64,000 nucleotides of DNA from Merdimmobilis hominis. Lineage in GTDB: Bacteria; Bacillota; Clostridia; Oscillospirales; Ruminococcaceae. Of the stretch, positions 60,176 to 64,000 are shown piece after piece. Under the pieces are notes generated by a model. That model was not told the DNA's origin. It ran no database searches and worked only from the letters and a program-made list of their open reading frames with translations. A program made the translations under genes and the position numbers. The stretch lies in NCBI RefSeq assembly GCF_021109255.1, contig NZ_JAJODG010000001.1; one strand, 5' to 3'. Position 1 is the stretch's first letter. Each line of letters starts with the position of its first letter.

Positions 60176-61264
60176 ATGGCGACATTAAAACAATCTCTGC
60201 GGCTCCAAGGCGCGCTGGAAGCAATGGACACAGCCCAGCGGGCGCTTTCTTCTGCGGCATTCCAGGTCTTTGACACGTCCCTTTTTTCCGCGTGGGAGGA
60301 TTCACTGCGGATACAGGACAACTTCCCCCACAGCGGAATCAGCCAGATTTTACTGGGTGTGGGGGAGGCGTTTGCTCAGCAAACCCATTGGGGGACAGCT
60401 GGCTTATCCAGCGCCGCCGCTGGGCTGGCGGATTCTCTGCCAATGGGGAACTTCCTGGCTCAGGAGAATTTGGCGCAGGTTCTCCAGGGGATAGAGCCCG
60501 CGCTGGAGTGGCAGAGGAATTGGGAGATCAATCACCCTATATCCGGAATGGAGAGAGCCCTTCGCTCCGCAAATTCCGCGTTCTCTGCAGCAAAGGATAT
60601 AGGCGGGCTACAGCAGGCGCTGGAAGAGGCTTCCCGTGTCTCCCGGCTCTGGGGACAGGATCTGCCTGGCATTTTTGACGCTGCCGCTGCCGCCGGAGGG
60701 CTACTGCGCGCTTTGGAGCCCGCCTGGTGGGAACAGAATGCCCTCCAAGTGGAGGCGGTGGGCCAGGCATTCTCCGGCTATGCCCAACGCCGCTGGGGGA
60801 TGTTTGACGGCGCCTGGGAGGACGATGTTCCCCAGCCAGTGGAGAATATGGAATATGAGGCGATTTTCACCCATTGCTGCGAGCTGCTTACCGACCCCTT
60901 CCACCTCAATGAACGGGCGGCGGACTTTGTAAAAAATCTGTTCTATGCCAACCCGGTCCTAGCCGCCCTTGTCTTTGTGCTGATGGTCAACACGATTCTC
61001 CCCAAGATTCTGTTTCAAACGGTACCGAAAAAGCTGGGGGAGAGCATCTGCCGGTATGAGTCGGTCAAGCTGCTGGGGGAACTGGACGCCATGGGCGGCG
61101 GCTCCTACCGCACCTTTGAGGCGGTCGACCCGGCCACGGGAAAAAGCTACCCCATCGCCGTGGGGCCGAAGGGGGAGGCGGCCATCCTAGACCAGCCCTC
61201 TGGGGAGGATGCGCCCAAGACCCCGACGCTCCAGGAACCTCTGCGCCCAGAGGAACAAGGATAG
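60176..61264 (+). CDS. Ala-rich single-pass membrane protein of unknown function
   Basis: A 362-residue protein. The first 220 residues are Ala/Gln/Leu-rich helices with related repeats (SLRLQGALEAMDTAQRALSS; GMERALRSANSAFSAAKDI; GLQQALEEASRVSRL). A single hydrophobic segment (NPVLAALVFVLMVNTILP) lies near residues 260-278, and a short charged tail follows. No known domain recognised. ATG 60176 follows GGGGAGGATGTCCC, with a possible TATAAT at 60146-60151 close upstream. Confidence 0.75.
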   Translation: MATLKQSLRLQGALEAMDTAQRALSSAAFQVFDTSLFSAWEDSLRIQDNFPHSGISQILLGVGEAFAQQTHWGTAGLSSAAAGLADSLPMGNFLAQENLAQVLQGIEPALEWQRNWEINHPISGMERALRSANSAFSAAKDIGGLQQALEEASRVSRLWGQDLPGIFDAAAAAGGLLRALEPAWWEQNALQVEAVGQAFSGYAQRRWGMFDGAWEDDVPQPVENMEYEAIFTHCCELLTDPFHLNERAADFVKNLFYANPVLAALVFVLMVNTILPKILFQTVPKKLGESICRYESVKLLGELDAMGGGSYRTFEAVDPATGKSYPIAVGPKGEAAILDQPSGEDAPKTPTLQEPLRPEEQG

Positions 61265-61295
61265 GAATTTTTGCGAGGGGAAGGAGGGGGATCTT

Positions 61296-61961
61296 ATGCC
61301 ACAAAAGGGACGGAAACTATTTTCGATCGACGGGTTGCCCCAGGAGCAGCCCCGGTGCCAGGGGATGGCCATTCCCCAAGGGGAGGCGGAGCGGTGGGAG
61401 TTTTCTGCGTTCCCTATTCAAAGTGCGGCCGCGATGCCGGGTAGCCCCGGTTTTGCGTGGATTCCCTTTAGGGCTCCATGGAATACAACAGAAATAGGAA
61501 AAGGCCCTCCGGTATCTGCCGGAGGGCCTTTTATAAAGGAAAAAGGGGAGACAAAGGGTTATTGTTTGACGCGCATAATGCGGGTCGCGTTGAGCACTGC
61601 GCAGACACTGACGCCTACGTCGGCCACAACAGCCATCCACATCTGGGCCATGCCCAGGGCACCCAAGGCTAGCACAACAGCTTTGACACTAAGGGCGAAG
61701 ACGATGTTGAATTTGGCGATGGACATATTGCGGCGGCAGATCTCAATGCAGCGGGGCAGGCTGGAGGGCTTGTCGGATAAGAGGACCACATCTGCGGCCT
61801 CGATGGCGGCATCGGTGCCGAAGCCCATTGCCACGCCCACATCGGCCATGGCGAGAACTGGAGCGTCGTTGATGCCGTCGCCCACAAAGAGGGTGACACC
61901 ATTCTCGTTTTTGATTTTTTCCAGATGGGAGACTTTGTCCTCGGGGAGCAGTTCGGCGTAA
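61296..61961 (+). CDS. Uncertain gene running antisense into the metal ATPase
   Basis: ATG 61296 has AAGGAGGGGGATCTT upstream, an excellent ribosome binding site, and reads MPQKGRKLFSIDGLPQEQP. It looks protein-like to about residue 65 (61490), then crosses the metal-ATPase terminator (61498-61534) and about 400 bases of that gene antisense before a stop at 61961. The probable truth is a short gene that lost its own 3' end, or a small protein whose stop was lost. It follows the 60176 gene after 31 bases and may be co-transcribed. Confidence 0.35.
   Translation: MPQKGRKLFSIDGLPQEQPRCQGMAIPQGEAERWEFSAFPIQSAAAMPGSPGFAWIPFRAPWNTTEIGKGPPVSAGGPFIKEKGETKGYCLTRIMRVALSTAQTLTPTSATTAIHIWAMPRAPKASTTALTLRAKTMLNLAMDILRRQISMQRGRLEGLSDKRTTSAASMAASVPKPIATPTSAMARTGASLMPSPTKRVTPFSFLIFSRWETLSSGSSSA
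61498..61534. terminator. Terminator of the metal ATPase gene
   Basis: AAAAGGCCCTCCGG/CCGGAGGGCCTTTTA stem with a six-base loop, T-runs on both strands, 25 bases past the minus-strand stop. Confidence 0.9.
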
Positions 61962-64000
61962 ACCTTGTCGATGCCGACCATCTCCTGGACTTTGCCGGCG
62001 GCGTAGGCCGAGTCGCCGGTCAGCATCACGGTGTTGGAAACACCCAGTTTCTTCAGGTTCTGGATGGTCTCCTTGGCATCCTCTCGGGGGTTGTCAAACA
62101 GGGTGATATAGCCCACCAGCTTACCGGAGACCGCCAGATAGATGTTGGCTTCCGGCTGGCCGGAGATGTCCACCCCGTTGTCCTCCATGAGACGGTGGGA
62201 GCCGCAGAGGACATCCTGGCCGTTTCTCTTGAGGGAGACGCCTTTGCCGGTGATCTCGCTGTAATCGCTGACGCCGGAGAGGTCCACATTGGGGTGGTTG
62301 GCCACCACGGCCTGGGCCATGGGATGGTTGGAGTAGCTTTCGGCGATGGCAGCCAGCTCAGCGACTTCCTCTTCTGACAGGTCAGAGCAGGACACCACCG
62401 AGGTGACCGACAGCTTGCCGCTGGTAAGGGTGCCGGTTTTGTCAAAGACCACACAGTTGGCTTTGGACAGAGTTTCAATGTATTTGGAGCCTTTGACCAG
62501 TACGCCGATTTTGGAGTTGGCGCCGATGCCGGCGAAGAAGGACAGAGGGATGGAGATGACCAGGGCGCAGGGGCAGGAGGCCACTAGGAACACCAGGGAA
62601 CGGCCCACCCACATGGAGAGCTCGCCCATGCCCAGCAGCGGGGGCAGGAAGGCCAGCGCCGCGGCGGCAAAGATGATAAAGGGGGTGTAGACCTTGGCAA
62701 ACCGGGAGATGAAGTTCTCGGTTTTGCCCTTTTTGGCAGTGGAATCCTTGACCATCTGGATGATGCGGCTGGCGGCGGAATCGTGGAAGCTGGCGGTGGT
62801 CTTACAGGTCAGCATGCCGTCCACATTGACCATACCGGAGAGGAGGGTATCGCCTTTTTCCACGTTGCGGGTCAGGCTTTCGCCGGTGAGGGCCGAGGTG
62901 TCCATAGCGGAACCGCCCTCCAGGATGACACAGTCGACAGGCACCTTTTCGCCGGGTTTGACTACGATGGTGGAGCCGATCTTCACGCTCTTGGCAGCCA
63001 CGGCAACCACCGAGCCGTCCGGCCGGACCAGGTTGGCGGTGTTGGGGCGGATCTTGGTCAGTGCTTCAATATCCCGTTTGCTGCGGGCGATGGCAGAATC
63101 CTCAATCAGGTTGCCCACCCGGAACAGGATGGTGACCATGACCGCTTCAGAGTACTCGCCGATCAAGAAGGCGGCGATGACCGCGATGGTCAACAGGGAG
63201 GTCTCATCGAATTTCAGTCGGCAGATCTTCTTGACGCCGCCCCACAGCAAGGGGAGAGCGGCGGTCAGGGTGGCCAGCACCATCAAGGGGAGCTTTGCCA
63301 CTTGGGGCAGGGGCAGGAAGGTCACAGCCAAATAGATGACTGCGGCTGCCGCCACCATCCGCTCGGGGTAATCGTAATAGAGGTCCATAAAGTGGAACTC
63401 TTTTTTTGTGGTCAATGCAGGCTTTTCCGCGGTGGCTACAGCGGAGTGGGAGTGTTCATGGGTGTGCTCGTGCCCATCTTCGCAGCCACAGCTGCATTTT
63501 ACATGGCCGGTGATGCTGTCGTCGTGGGAGTGATGGTGGTGATGATGGTCGTGACCGTCCTCGCATCCACAGCTGCACTTCACATGTCCGGTGATGCTGT
63601 CGTCATCCTCGTGGGGATGATGGTGGTCGTGGCCGTCTTCACAGCCGCAGGTGCAGTGGATGTGGCCGGTCAGGCTGTCATCCTCATCTTCGTGGGAGTG
63701 GTCATGGCCGCAGGAGCAGGACTCACCGTGCTTGTGCTCATGGTGGTGATGGTGGCCGTCCTCACAGCCGCAGGTGCAGTGGATGTGGCCGGTCAGGCTG
63801 TCGTCCTCATCTTCGTGGGAGTGGTCATGGCCGCAGGAGCAGGACTCGCCGTGCTCGTGCTTGTGCTCATGGTGGTGATGGTGGCCGTCTTCACAGCCGC
63901 AGGTGCAGTGGATGTGGCCGGTCAGGCTGTCATCCTCATCTTCGTGGGAGTGGTCATGGCCGCAGGAGCAGGACTCACCGTGCTTGTGCTCATGGTGGTG
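61559..64000 (-). CDS. CPC-type heavy-metal P-type ATPase with His/Cys-rich repeats (5' end outside window)
   Basis: A metal exporter of the P1B family, open to the window edge (over 810 residues seen). The core has CPCALVISIPLSF (transport site), DTSALTGES (actuator), FDKTGTLTSGKLSV (phosphorylated Asp) and GDGINDAPVLAMADVGVAMG. The CPC motif plus the terminal KQ region fits Zn/Cd/Pb/Co pumps of the ZntA/CadA type. Before the first membrane helix stand tandem His/Cys-rich repeats in place of the usual GMTCxxC domain. The protein would be in the cytoplasmic membrane, with the repeats as a cytosolic metal sponge or sensor (inference). Confidence 0.93.
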   Translation of the reverse strand, partial: HHHEHKHGESCSCGHDHSHEDEDDSLTGHIHCTCGCEDGHHHHHEHKHEHGESCSCGHDHSHEDEDDSLTGHIHCTCGCEDGHHHHHEHKHGESCSCGHDHSHEDEDDSLTGHIHCTCGCEDGHDHHHPHEDDDSITGHVKCSCGCEDGHDHHHHHHSHDDSITGHVKCSCGCEDGHEHTHEHSHSAVATAEKPALTTKKEFHFMDLYYDYPERMVAAAAVIYLAVTFLPLPQVAKLPLMVLATLTAALPLLWGGVKKICRLKFDETSLLTIAVIAAFLIGEYSEAVMVTILFRVGNLIEDSAIARSKRDIEALTKIRPNTANLVRPDGSVVAVAAKSVKIGSTIVVKPGEKVPVDCVILEGGSAMDTSALTGESLTRNVEKGDTLLSGMVNVDGMLTCKTTASFHDSAASRIIQMVKDSTAKKGKTENFISRFAKVYTPFIIFAAAALAFLPPLLGMGELSMWVGRSLVFLVASCPCALVISIPLSFFAGIGANSKIGVLVKGSKYIETLSKANCVVFDKTGTLTSGKLSVTSVVSCSDLSEEEVAELAAIAESYSNHPMAQAVVANHPNVDLSGVSDYSEITGKGVSLKRNGQDVLCGSHRLMEDNGVDISGQPEANIYLAVSGKLVGYITLFDNPREDAKETIQNLKKLGVSNTVMLTGDSAYAAGKVQEMVGIDKVYAELLPEDKVSHLEKIKNENGVTLFVGDGINDAPVLAMADVGVAMGFGTDAAIEAADVVLLSDKPSSLPRCIEICRRNMSIAKFNIVFALSVKAVVLALGALGMAQMWMAVVADVGVSVCAVLNATRIMRVKQ
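63457..64000 (-). repeat. Tandem repeats encoding His/Cys-rich metal-binding units
   Basis: Near-identical DNA units begin at 63632, 63755 and 63884 (123 and 129 base periods, 41 and 43 codons). Each encodes SLTGHIHCTCGCEDGHH, a His run, HKHGESCSCGHDHSHEDEDD. Shorter divergent units (SITGHVKCSCGCEDGH) fill 63457-63631. The array runs off the window end. Confidence 0.9.

Noticed and set aside
59957..60305. Upstream extension of the small gene at 59688
   Set aside because: The extension crosses a strong promoter and an exact 0A box, and has no binding site; the start at 59951 has AAGGGAGG.
63457..64000. CRISPR array
   Set aside because: The repeats are long, nearly identical and in frame with the metal pump; no short repeats with unique spacers.

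Overview
The window comes from a Gram-positive, spore-forming, moderately GC-rich bacterium, most likely a clostridial member of the Oscillospiraceae/Ruminococcaceae type. The evidence is the gene order of the rimP-nusA-rnpM-L7Ae-infB-rbfA-nrnA-truB-ribF-rpsO-pnp block, strong GGAGG-type ribosome binding sites, frequent TTG/GTG starts, SpoVT-like and Spo0A-C-like regulators, and lipoproteins with low-complexity Ser/Thr linkers. No species assignment is attempted.

Layout. Bases 1-2110 hold the end of dnaG and rpoD. A decayed flavodoxin (about 2440-2680), a zinc-ribbon membrane protein and a SpoVT-like regulator follow. 4672-15535 is the translation and RNA-processing operon block. 15664-21305 carries a DUF2975/HTH pair, a CNNM/CorC-type protein, metG and tatD. 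On the minus strand come a stand-alone AICAR formyltransferase behind a ZTP riboswitch, an envelope protein, proBA and a lipoprotein. 27040-31922 holds a racemase, an amino-acid uptake pair without an ATPase, a PrsA-type foldase and a DUF3796/HTH/DUF3796 cassette. Then pyruvate carboxylase, two M20 peptidases, a soluble P-type-ATPase-like phosphatase, TrkH/TrkA and a metallophosphoesterase.

43195-51620 is a compact contractile-tail gene set in PBSX/Xkd order: terminator-like protein, sheath, tube, assembly chaperone, short tape measure, Xkd P, Q, R, S, T and U equivalents, and a broken fibre. No capsid, portal, terminase, integrase or lysis genes are visible. The chaperone carries a textbook -1 frameshift signal: A AAA AAC, a 7-base spacer and an 11-bp stem, with an open -1 frame behind it. 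An AT-rich block with an opposed 66-aa gene lies between the chaperone and the tape measure.

51755-58307 holds a complete polar amino-acid ABC transporter and an SsuABC-like transporter co-transcribed with a DUF169 protein. Two serine tRNAs follow. Next is a Spo0A-C-only DNA-binding protein, and opposite it a small gene whose promoter is flanked by Spo0A-box-like sites. The window ends inside a CPC-type metal P-ATPase with tandem His/Cys-rich N-terminal repeats.

The best candidates for something undescribed are the minimal tail cassette with its frameshift element and inserted small gene, the Spo0A-C-only protein with nearby 0A boxes, and the His/Cys repeat array of the metal pump.
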